Position numbers and translations under genes: made by a program. Shown here piece after piece: positions 12,831-24,726 of a DNA stretch of 64,000 bases. Under the pieces are notes generated by a model that was given only the letters and a program-made list of their open reading frames with translations, was not told where the DNA came from and ran no database searches. Numbering within the stretch: the first letter of the stretch is position 1; every line of letters starts with the position of its first letter. Source of the DNA: Persicaria tinctoria (Eukaryota > Streptophyta > Magnoliopsida > Caryophyllales > Polygonaceae); the NCBI GenBank assembly GCA_037127255.1, contig JBANSL010000004.1, positions 53,145,702 to 53,209,701 of the forward strand. The letters are read 5' to 3'.

Positions 12831-13579
12831 TATTACCAATGATGTCATTTTTTGTCGTTTTGATGCCATTTTTTTTACATTTTATTTTCGCTTTGATGTC
12901 ACTTTTTTAATATGATGCCACTTTTTTAATGCCACTTGTTTCAAATCTTGTTGATATTTTTTTGTTTACTGTGATGCCACATTGACCATTGATGTCATTT
13001 TTTTTACCGTTGACTACTGATGACACTTTTTTTATATTAATTTTTTGATGATATTTTTTTTTACCGTGAGACCATATTTTTTCAAGGTAATGTTTTCGTG
13101 ATGCCATATTCTTTCAATGTAATGTTTTGATGCCAATTTTTTCTTTAATGTGATGCAACTTTTTCAAAACAGTGTTTTGATGCCATTTTTCTAATGTAAT
13201 TATTTGATGCCATTTTTTTAATCAAATCGTTTGATGCCACTTTTTTTTAATTTAATCAATTGTATATCGATACATTTTCATCGATTCTACTTTTATTCAC
13301 TGATGACACGTTTGTGATTACACTTCATTGATGCAATCACTTGTGGTGAGATGTTCATTACATTTTCATTCAAGTGATGACACAAGAGCGTAAAATGTGA
13401 TTAAACTTGATTGATGACATATTTTATTGATGACTTTTATTCATTGATGATGTTTATCTCATTATCTCAATCAGGCCCGGCCCTGGGCATGGGCAAGATG
13501 GGCATTCGCCCAGGGCCTCCGATTTTACGGGGCCTCATTTAAAAAATATCAGTATATAATTAATTATTTTCAAAGGTAA

Positions 13580-13765
13580 CTGATTAGATCACTTGGCACA
13601 ACGGTAGGCTGAGGCTTAGGAAAAGCGGATGTGTGTGTGGTATTTCCCCGAGTTCGATTCCCAACGTGGGGCACCTCTTTTGATTTTTTCCACCTTTTCT
13701 TAATAAAGGATGGTGGGCTGCTGGGTGCTTAGATTGATTTTATTTTATTTTTGTTTTAATTTATA
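13580..13765 (+). mobile_element. tRNA-derived SINE
   Basis: An A-box-like stretch (TTGGCACAACGGTAGG, from about 13593) is followed by a B-box match GAGTTCGATTCCC at 13650-13662. These are the spacing and words of an internal pol III promoter. A T-rich tail follows to about 13765. The sequence is not a functional tRNA. Boundaries are approximate because no flanking duplication was found. Confidence 0.6.
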
Positions 13766-14026
13766 ATTTATTTGCACAATTTGTTTAAAATACCCCATTT
13801 TGATTTATTTGGTTTTTCTTTTAAAATATGTTATATACACGTTTTTTTAAATAAGGTATCAAATCCTAAATACCCAATAATTTTCTAATTTTTTTATAAT
13901 TTTTTTAAGTTAATTTATATACTCAATAATCTATTTTTACCTTTTTTTGGGTAAAATCGATTTGAACTTTTTTCTTTTAAAACATGTATCAAATGTACGT
14001 CAATATACTTTTGTTAGTATTTAATA

Positions 14027-14249
14027 CTACCTCCGTTCGAAAATACACGTCTTTTTACTTGTTAACACATTTTTTTAAGAGATAAAAACTATATAAAATA
14101 TTAATTTTAATTTTTTTAACAATTAAAACTTATTAATAATAAGTTTATAATTATTAAAAATTAATGAAAAATTTGATATTTTATAATAGCTTTTAACTCT
14201 TAAAAACGTGTCAAAAATTCAAAGTACATGTATTTACGAACGAAGGGAG
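14027..14249. mobile_element. Stowaway MITE inside the hAT-like element
   Basis: 223 bp with inverted ends CTACCTCCGTTCG and CGAACGAAGGGAG, and TA at both flanks (14025-14026, 14250-14251). The interior is AT-rich and non-coding. Confidence 0.8.
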
Positions 14250-15000
14250 TAATATTTTTAAATTGTTAGTAATGAATGATTTTATCAAATCTTGCTAACT
14301 ATTTTTGTTATTGTTGAATATGTAAAAATGAGTTTTTTTTTATGTTAAATCTGCTGAAATTTTACCTACCTTCTACATTTTTGTCGTCAATGTACCGTCA
14401 TATTTCACCTAAAATTTTTACATTACTACTATCTTATTTAAAGTTTGGCACAAGGCCTCCGAAATCCATTGGACGGCCCTGATCTCAATCATTTGTAATG
14501 ACATGTTTTGTTGATGACATCATTTTTTTATAACATTTTTATACAATTTATAACATATGAACATAAAATTTGATCACACTTCATTGGTGACATTTTCATC
14601 GATTCTACTTTTATTTACTGATGACATATTTGTGATTACACTTCATTGATGCAATCACTTGTGGTGACATGTTTATTACATTTTTATTCATTGGTGACAT
14701 TTGTGATTACACTTCATTAATCTCAATCATTTGTGATGACATTTGTATTATTAACACTTTTATACAATTGATAACGTATGAGCATAAAATTTGATTACAT
14801 CATTGGTGACATATTTGAGACGACCCTGACTTTTTTTATTCATTGGTGACAAATTTGTGATTACGTACACTTCATTGATTCAATCATTTGTGATAATATT
14901 TTTTGTTGATGACATTTTTATTACATATATTGTTATACAATTGATGACATAAAAGGAGCTTAAAACATGGAATCGAATTAACAAGACTTGATAAAATCAT

Positions 15001-15731
15001 GACAATTTTCTAGCAAATTAATGAGTAGATCATAAATGACACACCTACAAGAAATCTTGCATTTGGTGAAACATACCTCAAACAAAAGAGCAACAACATT
15101 AGTAGATGTGCAGGGGAATCTCCTCAATTATAATTGGAATATAACACGAATACATTCGTCTCAATCAAGTAATCATCCAACAAAATTGATCAAAAAAAGA
15201 ATTGCAACCATGAATAAATTTGCAAAACCACACCTTGCAACATTTGTGATGACATTTAAAAATCTAATAACATGAAATTCCACGTAACATGTCTCCTCTC
15301 CTCCTTTTTTCCGGGCTTGAGACCGGTTGTGTACCAAAACACAAGCGGAGTTAAAAACATGTTATCACATAACTAGCAAGCAATAAACAAAGGTCTAGAT
15401 CACCTAGTTAAAAACGTGTTAATAGTCACGGAGTCATTCCCATCTTGAGTGTTGATGGTCATGGAGATGTCATCGCCGTCACTAAAGCTCATGTCAAAAA
15501 CATTCGATTCGGCACTGGATTGAAACATCAACAAGGCAAAACTATATATTTGCTTACCCATAAAATGGCCTACTTAAAACGTGGATCCAAGCTGGGTGAA
15601 GAAATTAAAATTACTTACAATAATTCCATCTTTGATAACTATCTTGAAGAAAATCGGCTTCATTGATGTTGGTTGTGAAGAGCTTCCAGGTGCATTCCCA
15701 TCAGTTTGGGAAGCAGGATTACAAGGCATCA
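15001..15731. other. No gene seen
   Basis: AT-rich DNA between the TGATGNCA repeat region and the kinase fragment. Short open frames have no recognisable product. Confidence 0.4.
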
Positions 15732-16722
15732 TCATGAGCTGGGCGCATCTGGAGCTGGTCCAGCTCAGGTATTCAGCAATGGCTGCAGAGCCTTGACAAC
15801 GATACTCATGTTCGGTCGGAAATCAACTTCGTATTGCACACAGAGCGCAGCTACAGCATCCATCTGTATCAATATGAAACAAACACCTGATTTATATATG
15901 ATTCCCTAATTGCCTTGTGTGATAGATAAATGAACCGGATGAGGCGGATAAAGATTGTGTGATGGTTTACCTTTGCAATCGCCTTGGGGGGGTACTCACT
16001 ATTTAGTCTCGGATCAACACACTGCTTTACCTTGTGTTCACTTAGTCTCGGTGTTGCCTGACAGATATAAGTCGAACATCAGTAACAAAAAAGCGCGCAA
16101 AACTAATCAGATAACCAGAGAAGTAACAAAGACCGCACTGAAAAAAGTGAAGTACCCAAGTCACAAGACTTTGTTGTCCACGAGGAAAGGTATGATCAAC
16201 GGGTTTCCTCCCAGTGAGAAGCTCCAATAGCACAACACCAAAGCTATAAACATCACTCTTGGCATTGAGCTGCCCAGTCATAGCATATCTGTTTCCAAAA
16301 ATCACCAAATAGCACAATAAGTTATCACTTTACCCTTTCAAAGGAGGAAACAAGAAATTGTCATTACAGCTTGGATGTAACTCTGTCATATGAGGCTATT
16401 ATGACATGCTATCCTTAAATAAATAATGTCAGTACTTGTTATGCATTAACACATTGTTTAACAAATAAAGTTCTCAAGCCTATTACAAACCTACTTGCCA
16501 ATGACTCTATCAACATGAGGCATAAATTGGTTTTAAAAAGAAAAAGCAATTCAGAAAAAGTTACTCTGGTGCATGGTAACCAATCAGGAAAACACTGAGG
16601 GCCTGGGACCGAGAACCCAAGAACGGAATCACAATCAACTTGGTCCCATTTTGACAGTAAACAGCGTGGCACCGCTGAACTTGAATCCTCGTCAGTTTTC
16701 TGACCTCTTTAGCTGGAGAAAC
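15732..16722 (-). pseudogene. 3' fragment of a PTI1-like protein kinase gene
   Basis: The last exons of a receptor-like cytoplasmic kinase of the PTI1-like family. Exon 16565-16722 ends in GYHAPE (subdomain VIII). Exon 16156-16288 encodes [17 protein letters not shown] and [13 protein letters not shown]. Exon 15971-16057 encodes [18 protein letters not shown]. The terminal exon from 15863 encodes [19 protein letters not shown]. Junction phases are intact. A TGA at 15765-15767, probably from CGA, stops the frame ten codons before a second stop at 15732-15734. The first part of exon 16565-16722 does not match a kinase, and everything upstream (P-loop, catalytic loop, DFG) is missing. This is a captured or truncated fragment, not a working kinase. 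Confidence 0.85.
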
Positions 16723-16832
16723 CTGCAATCAAATTATAAAACTTGTAGATTCCATAGGCAACATATACAATATGGATGAAGACATACTAACTGCATTTAA
16801 TAAAAGATATTCGGATGACATTACCTTCTCAG

Positions 16833-17061
16833 GATTCTGTACTCTGAAAGTATAGCAGAATTCAGTAGAGATCTCTTCATCTACATCAATAACCTCGCGT
16901 ATGGCCAAGCCAACACATGGTCGGGAACAACATCTATGACTTTTCGAGGACACTATGAATCTGTAAATTGTTGCTGGTATTCTGAAGCCGCACGGTTTCA
17001 TAGTTCACTAAAGTATTGCAGCCAGATTCAATATCCCACAATCTTATTCGTGAATCAGAAC
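16833..17061. pseudogene. CSA/ERCC8-like WD40 fragment with an internal inversion
   Basis: Two neighbouring pieces of one WD40 protein lie on opposite strands. Minus strand 17061 to about 16983, after a splice acceptor, encodes SGSDSRIRLWDIESGCNTL then VNYETVRLQ. Plus strand 16833 to about 16984 encodes TWSGTTSMTFRGHYESVNCC then WYS. In plant CSA (the CUL4-DDB1 substrate receptor of transcription-coupled repair) these segments are consecutive on one strand. A breakpoint near 16982 therefore inverted one piece. Non-functional; identity rests on recalled family sequence. Confidence 0.65.
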
Positions 17062-18272
17062 CTGAGAATTCAATATATTGAGACACCAGTGTCAGAATGT
17101 AGACAAAATCTAGTTATTTGGTAATCCATTATATTCAATAATCACTGGTTACCAAAAATGCAGCAACTACTTCCATTACTATAATAATTTTAGCTCCTTG
17201 GGAATTTTACATAAGTGCAGCTCACGAAAACCAGCAAAAAAAGATAACTTTAAGAAAAATAAAGGAAGCTTGTGAAGACATTTAATTTGTGGCCTACGTA
17301 CATAAGTTTGAAAACCAAACAATATCGATTCGTATGTCTACCTATTGGCAAAGAGCTTCAGGTTAAACCGTCTCTTGAACACCTTGGACCAAATTTAGAG
17401 ATGTTTAGAGATGTTTCAATCCAAATTTACTCAAAAATTTCCAAAGCCATTAACAATGAATGATTTATTTCAACTAAAAGTTACCAAGAAACAACAAAAA
17501 CATAGCCAATTGATCTAGGCATTTCATCGAACACCTTGAAGGCACTCTTACCTCCTCGTCTATCTTCATTAATCCAAACGCAGTGGTGCGTTTTACATGT
17601 CTCTTCTGACAACAATTCCTAATTCTCCGTTCAACTATTTTTCATTTAGCCCTAATTAATGAACAATCGTTGTCAAGTTCGCAAGCCTTGAACCGATTGT
17701 TACAATTACCGACTGTCTAGCCCTTTTGTTCAAGGATTGTTCATTAATTCATAAATCCCCGTTCAAGGATTGTACATAAAGGACAAAATCGGTTCAAAAC
17801 TAGCCGATTAGCTACAAAGGAAGAAAGATGGAAGAGAAAGAGCGAGAAACCTGGGAGCGAAATCGACGGTTCCATTTGATCCGGCCATCTCTCGCTTGCC
17901 CGCTCCTTCACCGGTGGCCGGGACACCATGGTATCGACGAGGACATGGGAGAACGAACGACAGCCAGAGTGCCTACGGGTGGGGAGAATCAATGGAGATC
18001 GAGGTATGCTTGAATCTGTGGGGAGGAGCGTCCATTGAAGAGTCGAAGAGACCGAGAGAGCAGATGAGAAGGGTGTTAGAGCGGCTAATACACTTTCGAC
18101 GGGTGTTAGAGCGGCTAGAAAATTTTTAAGAGGTGTTAATTACTTAATTAGAATCTTAAAAAGTGATATTTCAGCAAATTTTCTCAAAAAACAATGGCTT
18201 ATTTTACCTTTAAATTTAAATGTAAAAATCATTAAAAGGAGAATTATGAATTAAAAGAAAAGTAAAAAAAAG

Positions 18273-18274
<2 letters not shown>
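17062..18274. other. No gene recognised
   Basis: Mixed AT-rich DNA and a GC-richer patch (17820-18080) with short open frames on both strands and no recognised domain. The patch may be the former 5' end of the chimeric minus-strand transcript unit to its left. Confidence 0.35.

Positions 18275-18304
<30 letters not shown>
18275..18304. repeat. (AT)n microsatellite
   Basis: About fifteen uninterrupted AT dinucleotides. Confidence 0.9.
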
Positions 18305-18309
<5 letters not shown>

Positions 18310-18395
18310 TAATATTTTTAATATTTTTTCTCAGAAATTTAAAAATAATAAAACTAGCCGGATGAAAATAATTGCCTTACTAAGAGAATTAATAG

Positions 18396-18812
18396 TGACA
18401 GGAATATTTTTTTTTTTTGACAGGATATAGGTTGTTCATGACAAACCTGATAATTAATAATGACAGGATGCAGTTTATAATAGGGAATAAAATAAAGATA
18501 CGATTTTATCCATACCATAACTAGAAATTAAAGGTTTGCCCAAGATGACAAAGTTATTTGTTCACAACGACAGGGAATAATGTTCATATTGACAAGGCTG
18601 TAGGTTTACTTTGCCAGGATTAAAGCTATAATAGGGGAGGGAATCTCTAAAGATATGGTCAATCATATCTTCAAAATTATTAACCGTATTTACAAAAGGA
18701 TTGTCAATATATATTTTAAAACCATAATATTATCACATTGACAGGATGAATATTTTCCTTAACAATCACAAATAGGCACATTGACAGGATATGATCAAAA
18801 ATAGACGGGAAA
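18396..18812 (+). repeat. 22-bp periodic motif array, variant core TTGACAGGATA
   Basis: TGACAGG-type cores start at 18396, 18418, 18439, 18461, then 18546, 18568, 18590, 18612, then 18739, 18760, 18782 and about 18803. Most steps are exactly 22, a few 21. The best core is TTGACAGGATA, differing at two bases from the TTGGTAGGATA core of the large MULE to the right. Spacers are not conserved. No coding potential. Confidence 0.75.
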
Positions 18813-19486
18813 TTGAGTAAAGATAAGGTTTTGACCTAAATAAGTACCAACTAGATTATTAACCCTAACCGCTTAATTGTCACCTCCTACCAGATATTCC
18901 CTCCAATCAACACCACTTTCTTCACCATGATCTCAAGTAGCTGTCATACCATCAAAATGTGGGTATTCAATTAAAAAGTTCATAAGACAGTTCATTTAAT
19001 ATGAATCATGTACACTGATACACACTGCTTGAAAGGATTAAATCAGTGTGTTTCCCATCTAAAATCATTCAAACTCTCGAGGATCGAAGGAGATGTCATC
19101 TGGGTACATTCAGTGTTCCCAATTCGGTAGTAGTGCACGTGGTCATACAACAGAACGTCTCTTTATTACAGTTTTTTTTACATGATAAATATAGGAAATT
19201 ATGGTTTGAGTTTTGAGGAACCTGCTTCCCCTGCTAGTAAGGCTAAGTTACATGAATTGAACATATCTTCACAGATCTGACCACCTTAAATGACACGAAA
19301 CCAATGATTTACCCATCCCCATGTACGATGCAAACTTCAATCAACAATAACAACATCTTCGCTTCCAAACTTCGCGCCCTTTCACATCCCCACTCATCTT
19401 TTAGAAGTAATAATCCCCACAAGAGTTACTTTCATGGCAGCCACAAGTACAAGGCAATAATGTTATGTGTTTTTAGGATTCTAAAC

Positions 19487-20254
19487 CTGCTCGTAGACAA
19501 AGTCGGGAACTCTGGTCCTCTTGGATCCATCAGCCATGCGCTTGCATGATGAGGGGCTGTCAAGTAGGGTAGTTTTCTTGTATTGAACCTGCACATATAT
19601 TGAGCTTGTCTTCAATTTGATGCTTAAAGGCAAGAGATGCACCAAATGTAGGAAAATAAATTGAAAATAGAGAAGCTACAAAGGTCGATAGATAAGAACA
19701 AAGCTACCAAGTTGATGCAAAGATAATGGAGGAATGGAAGCAAGTTTTGTAAGATATGAAAACAGCCAGAACTGGAGCATAACTAAGAACTAAAAGACAC
19801 ATACTAAGCATAGTTACTCAGAAAATTAGCATCATAACACACTTCTTCAATCAATGGGAAGAACCAATCAATGACAATTAAGAAAATGAGAGGATAAGCT
19901 AAATACATCTGCAAAGCAATAATGTTTACTGCTGGAAAGACCTAAAAGATGCCCTTCAACAATCAAAGTGGAAAATAAACCAATATTCAGATTTTCAGTC
20001 AGTATACCTATATTTCAATGGCTCTTATTAGTGCATCTAGGCACACGGCTGCATGAACACTTTCCAAGTTGGGGCACTGGAGAAGTAATTTATCTGCGGA
20101 GCAGAAATGTTAAAGAATGTCTAAAAAAAGCTACAAGTATTGACCCAATATCCATCATAAACAAAAGAGTCACTAAAGAAGTAATACCTGGGTGCAAATT
20201 TATACAGGAGCTCACGTTCAAGTCATTGAGTTCTGGACAGTTCAAGTATAAAGC
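19487..20254 (-). pseudogene. 3' exons of an FBL15-like F-box/LRR gene
   Basis: Three in-phase minus-strand exons. 20254-20188 encodes ALYLNCPELNDLNVSSCINL. 20093-20008 encodes DKLLLQCPNLESVHA and a short tail. 19588-19487 encodes SCKRMADGSKRTRVPDF. The repeated LxxCPxL pattern is that of leucine-rich repeats in F-box/LRR proteins; the terminal KRxADGSKRxRVP segment fits FBL15/SLOMO-type proteins. A TAG sits at the end of the middle exon, and the F-box and most LRRs are absent. This is a captured fragment beside two unrelated gene fragments. Confidence 0.65.
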
Positions 20255-21804
20255 CTGCAAATAACATCAATTAAATGGTCAAAAAAAAACAAAGGAGAAG
20301 CAACTACATACGAGTCATTGGATGAAGGACTCACATCCAAGTTACGCACTCCGCTGTTGAATCCAACATAATGCCTCTTGGTTGTATTTGGAAGTTTTGA
20401 GTGCCTTGTCCACCACCTTATGCAGAAAAATACCGAAGAATTTACCAAAATGCCAATCATAACACCACTATGTGGGTGCATATGATGACCAAGTCAGCTT
20501 GCTTCACTATGATATATATATATTTTTCAAACAATCAGAACATCTTAAACATATCAGGAAAACTCCTTTCGATTGAACACCTCCCACTAATAGCTTACAT
20601 GTAATATACAAATAGTTATTATGGTATACATTCTCCTAGTTACGGTACTTCTTAAACATATCAGGAAAAGTTTTCATGTTCAAAGCAAACCGTAACTAGA
20701 GACACCATGGACCCTTTATGGACTAGTACAATGTTATCCACCTCGTCTGGATTATGGTGTAAGAAATAAATTCACTTTCCAAATCCAATTCATGCGCGGG
20801 AAACACAAAGTCTTCAAAAAAACTGTCAAGCAAAATATTGTTTTTACCCACGCCATGAAGTCATGAACACACTATCTTGAAGCATCTGATCTGATCAGTG
20901 AAAAACAATAAGAGCACAAGGGATAGGTGCCTTTTCCACTAGTTCTTATATTCAGACTAACGAGAGTTTCCACTAATTTTACAAATAATCAACAAATATA
21001 AACAATCAAGCAATTAATCAATGGGGGTTTAGATTCTTAAGATCATGAAATTTGAATAGTCAAAAAGGCCCGATTATCATGAATTGACAAAAAAATATAG
21101 ATAGTGTAATTGATAATAAAACGTGAATAACAACGAATGTAGAAATAACGAAACGAGGAAGATCAGAAGTAACATTGGATATAATGATTGGAAATTTGGG
21201 TGATGAAAAGGCAATCAAGGAAACACAATTACAGATAATTACAGAAAGATAGAGTTTCTATTAGATAAAAATTACAATGGACGAGCAATACGAACCGGAG
21301 GGTGATGGCGCCGGAGGGTGAGGGGGACGACCGACAAGCCAGAGCAGAAGGGTGAGGGCGATTGTTGAATGGGCAATAGGACTCGACAAGAGCCAGTAGG
21401 TGAGGACGACGGCTCCGGAGTGTGTGGGTGACGAGCCGGAGGGTGAGGGCGGTGAGCCAGAGCGGGAGGATGAGGGCGGACTGGGGTTGCATGGAGGATC
21501 GGGTGCAGCTCGTATTAGGGATTAGGGGTTGTGCGTTTTGTTTTTTGTACGCTTTTACGTTCTTATTCTTTTGTTTATTTTTATTATATTTAATTATTTA
21601 ATATAATTTAAATGTAATAGAAAAAAAAAGATAAATACCAAAACATTTACCTTTTTTTATTTTCTATTTTTTTGGGAGGTGGGGTAATTTTGTTAATTGA
21701 ATAGGGTATTTTTACAAATTTTCATGTGTGAGTGCAATTGTTTTCAAAAGTAGGTATTTTTGCAAACCAATTATGAAAATGGGGTATTTACTACTAATTC
21801 CCCA
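20255..21804. other. No gene recognised; GC-rich patch and TIR-like edge
   Basis: Bases 21290-21500 are a GC-rich patch of repeated CCGGAGGGTGAGG words. Bases 21660-21800 hold TATTTTTGCAAACC and AAATGGGGTATTT words resembling MULE ends in inverted relation to 12567-12660. No gene was identified. Confidence 0.35.
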
Positions 21805-21813
21805 ATAAAAAAA

Positions 21814-21865
21814 GGAAATGGCAGCAACTAGACCAATTTTTAGGCCTAATTGCACAAATAGACCA
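21814..21865 (+). repeat. Left terminal repeat of the MULE
   Basis: Contains two tandem units ending in AGACCA (at about 21827-21835 and 21857-21865). Each is the counterpart of a GCATAACTAGACC-type unit at the right end. The weak, short terminal repeat fits a MULE with degenerate ends. Confidence 0.65.
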
Positions 21866-22445
21866 CAAGGTAAAAAATTGGCCCAAAATAACCTCTCTAC
21901 CCCCAAGCAAATATAATAATCGGTTTTTTGAAACTATTTGGAACCGGCTGTAGAGGGTAACCAGTGCGGGTGTGGGAGTTGTCAAATTAAAACGAGGAGG
22001 GAGGGAGAGAGACGGTTACAAAGCGACAGACGGAGAGACGAAAAACCGGAGAGAAAGGAGGAGTGACAGGAGGAAGAAGCGGTTGAAGAAGAAGGGCCAG
22101 AACGCTGCCAAGGAGGAAAGACGAGGTTGAAGACAAAGACGAAGGTAAGCAATTGTGGAGTTTTTGTTTGAGTTGCGAATTTGGGGTAATGGGGGTGTGG
22201 TTACATGTGGTTTTGTGAAGAAATTGAGACATCGGGGTGCCATTGTAGTTGCCTAGCAGTAGAGGAATGAAGTAAGAGGGGTTAGGGGTGCCATTGTGAG
22301 TCGATTTTGGGGAGGTGGGTGCAATTAGGGTTTGTGGGTGTCGGGAAAAGGATGGGTAAAGGTTAGGTGATGTTGGGTAAGAAATTGGGGACGAAAGGGC
22401 AAGGAGGGGGTCGGATGGGTAGGGAATCCACAAGATTGGGGGTAA

Positions 22446-23023
22446 TCGGTAGGGTATATGTGCACATGTGGTAGGACAGATTATCGAAGGTTGTGTATGA
22501 AATTGTGGTAGCAGATTTCCTAGGACCGGGTAAAGAAATTGGCAGGATAAATTTGAACATTTGATATGTCGAGTGGGGTGAAGGAATTTTTGGTTGATTG
22601 GTTTTTTAGTGTTGAAACTGTTAGTGCCTACCAAGTGTTTGATGAAATGCCTAAAAATATGATTAATAAATGGTGATTTGGTTTTGGTTAATCTCATTGC
22701 CTATATGATGTGTTGTAAAAGAGGTAAAATGAAGAAAACAAGTAAGACATGTTGGTATGATAAAGTAGGTGTTTGGCTATATGTTTGAAACTTAATGTGT
22801 GAGAGTATACTTCCACTTTATTTAAATGCCTATATGTATGATGAATTGTTGGTTAATTGGTGTTGGTGTTGGTGAATTACTTTGGCTATCTCTTGGGTTG
22901 GAAAAGAGGTAAAATGAACCATACTTGTTGGAAATTCGAAAATGGCAGGACAGAAAAGGATAGCAGAGTTGGTAGGAAAATATTTTTCTATTGGTAGGAT
23001 ACATTTACACTGTTAGTATGACT
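22446..23023 (+). repeat. 22-bp motif array, MULE 5' region
   Basis: Degenerate cores start at 22446 and 22468. Better cores start at 22539, 22752, 22942, 22969, 22991 (exact TTGGTAGGATA) and 23013; the last three are 22 apart. They lie upstream of the first coding exon of the DUF1985/ULP gene, in what reads as a 5' UTR intron (donor near 22144). Confidence 0.7.
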
Positions 23024-24018
23024 GATTAGGTGATCTGAATGTCTGAATGCATGTGTGTGGTGATTGTGTTGAAGGTACCCTTTGTTCAATCACCTTAAAA
23101 AATGACAAAGGCAGGAAAGAAGAAAGCAAAGACAGGACCAAGCAGCCAGGAGGTAAGGAAACTAAGATAGTTCCCTTGTTATGGTAGTAATGTTTGAGAA
23201 TAAATTTTGGAACCTAAGAGTCTTACATGTGTTATAGGCTGTGTTGGTTGTAGTGGAGAAAGACCACTTCAGCGGCAGGGTGTTATCACATGCCAGTTTT
23301 GACCTCCTGGACGGACTTGACTTAACCATCGACCGTGATGATGTCAAGGCCCTCACGAAGAGCCAATTTGGAGGCATCGTGAAGATGGGGTCCAGGAACA
23401 AGTTCACCGCACAGCTGGTGCACTTTTGCCTCCTGTGGTAGCTTAAGACCCGGGAGCAACACGAGACGTGGTACTCCATCCAGGGGCATCACGTGCGATT
23501 CTCGCTTCACGAGTTCGCTTTGATAACAGGGCTAAACTGCGCACCACCCCTTAGGGATGTGATGGAGGGCGATCACAAGGACGCCATATACCAGCTGTTC
23601 AAGAAGGAGAAGGTAAGTGTGAAGGATGTCGAGAGAGTTTGGGAGTACGAAAAACAGACGGACTCGGGCTTCCTAATGAAAAAGTACAAGCTTGCCCTCC
23701 TAGTCATAGTGGAGGGCATTCTGTTTGGCTTGGAGAAGAAGACATAAATTAGAGGGTGGGTTGTTAAGTTGCTATTGGAGGACACGACGCGCTTTCTGGA
23801 ATTCCCTTGGGGCCGACTGGTGTACGAGAGGCTACACGACAGCCTGGCTGGGACGTTGAAGGACTTGGTGGCTGCAAAAGCTCACCTGAAAGATAGGCCA
23901 ACGTACGCGCTATACGGGTTCCCCGTGGCCTTCCAGGTTAGTGAAGTTCTGAAAAAGGGTCAAAACCTTTGCCATTTCAGATTATGTGTGACTGTGTGGG
24001 ATGCCAAATAGGCAATTA

Positions 24019-24139
24019 TATCATGCCAATAGTCTATTTCTATCTTACGAAATCTATCAAGTTGACCTGCAAACTGTGTATTTCTATCTTACCAAATATA
24101 TGAAGTTGTCATGCAAACTATCTATTAATATCTTACCCA
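24019..24139 (-). repeat. 22-bp motif array, inverted, in intron 3 of the DUF1985/ULP gene
   Basis: On the plus strand the core appears as TATCTTACCAA. Starts are at 24019, 24041, 24063 (poor), 24085, 24107 and 24129, exactly 22 apart throughout. This intronic block is opposite in orientation to the arrays around it. It lies between coding exons 23238-23936 and 24153-24695; it is intron 3 if the 5' UTR intron is counted. Confidence 0.85.
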
Positions 24140-24726
24140 AATGTGTGTGCAGCTGTGGGTGTATGAGTGCTTTCCAGAGACTGGGAATCAGTTCGGGCGT
24201 AGCATTGACGACACCATCATCCCGAGGTGTCTGAGATGGGAAACCCCAAAATCCCACATCCGATATGAGAACGTGAAGTCCTTCCTGAACCTTGTCGCCC
24301 CTGCCGACGACGTCATAGATGAACACGTTAGGCTCGTGAAGCCAGAGCCCATCTTGCACCCAACCCACAAGGAGAAAGATGCCTACCCGCAATCGTTGTA
24401 CAAGAAAGACTCTCCAGACGTCTTCTTTGATCAGATTGTGGGCGAGCACATGAGGGCCCGGAGAGAGAAGCGACGACAAGAGGATGCCACTACTGGACCC
24501 AGTCAGGGAACCAGCCAATCAGGGTCAGATGCGTCGAGCGTCGGTTTGGAGGCCCAAATTGTGGAGAAGGTTGAAGCTCTCTGCAGGGGCATGATGGTCG
24601 AAATGGGGAGCAGGTTCAAGGTGCTTGAGGAGATGATCAGTGAAGTTTCCAGAGATTGCAAGAAGGCTTTATCTGAGAGAGGCGGAAAGGGAAAGGTATG
24701 TGCTTCTTTGCCCATTATATGTGCAA

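Larger units (their letters stand above)
13472..14481. mobile_element. Non-autonomous hAT-like element with 8-bp target duplication
   Basis: 1010 bp. The left end reads CAGGCCCGGCCC and the right end inverted reads CAGGGCCGTCC. An exact 8-bp direct repeat ATCTCAAT flanks it (13464-13471, 14482-14489), the length made by hAT transposases. No transposase is encoded. The interior carries a tRNA-derived SINE and a Stowaway MITE. Confidence 0.85.
12831..15000. repeat. Degenerate TGATGNCA word repeats
   Basis: Very AT-rich DNA in which TGATGCCA, TGATGTCA and TGATGACA followed by T-runs recur dozens of times at irregular intervals of roughly 16-28 bases (for example 13412, 13428, 13445). The pattern resumes on the far side of the hAT-like insertion (14482-15000), so the repeat is older than that insertion. 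No coding potential. Confidence 0.7.

Noticed and set aside
13593..13675. Possible tRNA gene
   Set aside because: A and B boxes are present, but the sequence cannot fold into a full cloverleaf with paired acceptor stem; a SINE head fits better.
21987..22697. 236-codon minus-strand frame
   Set aside because: Ser/Pro/Leu-rich translation of a purine-biased MULE 5' UTR and intron; antisense to the DUF1985/ULP gene, no domain.
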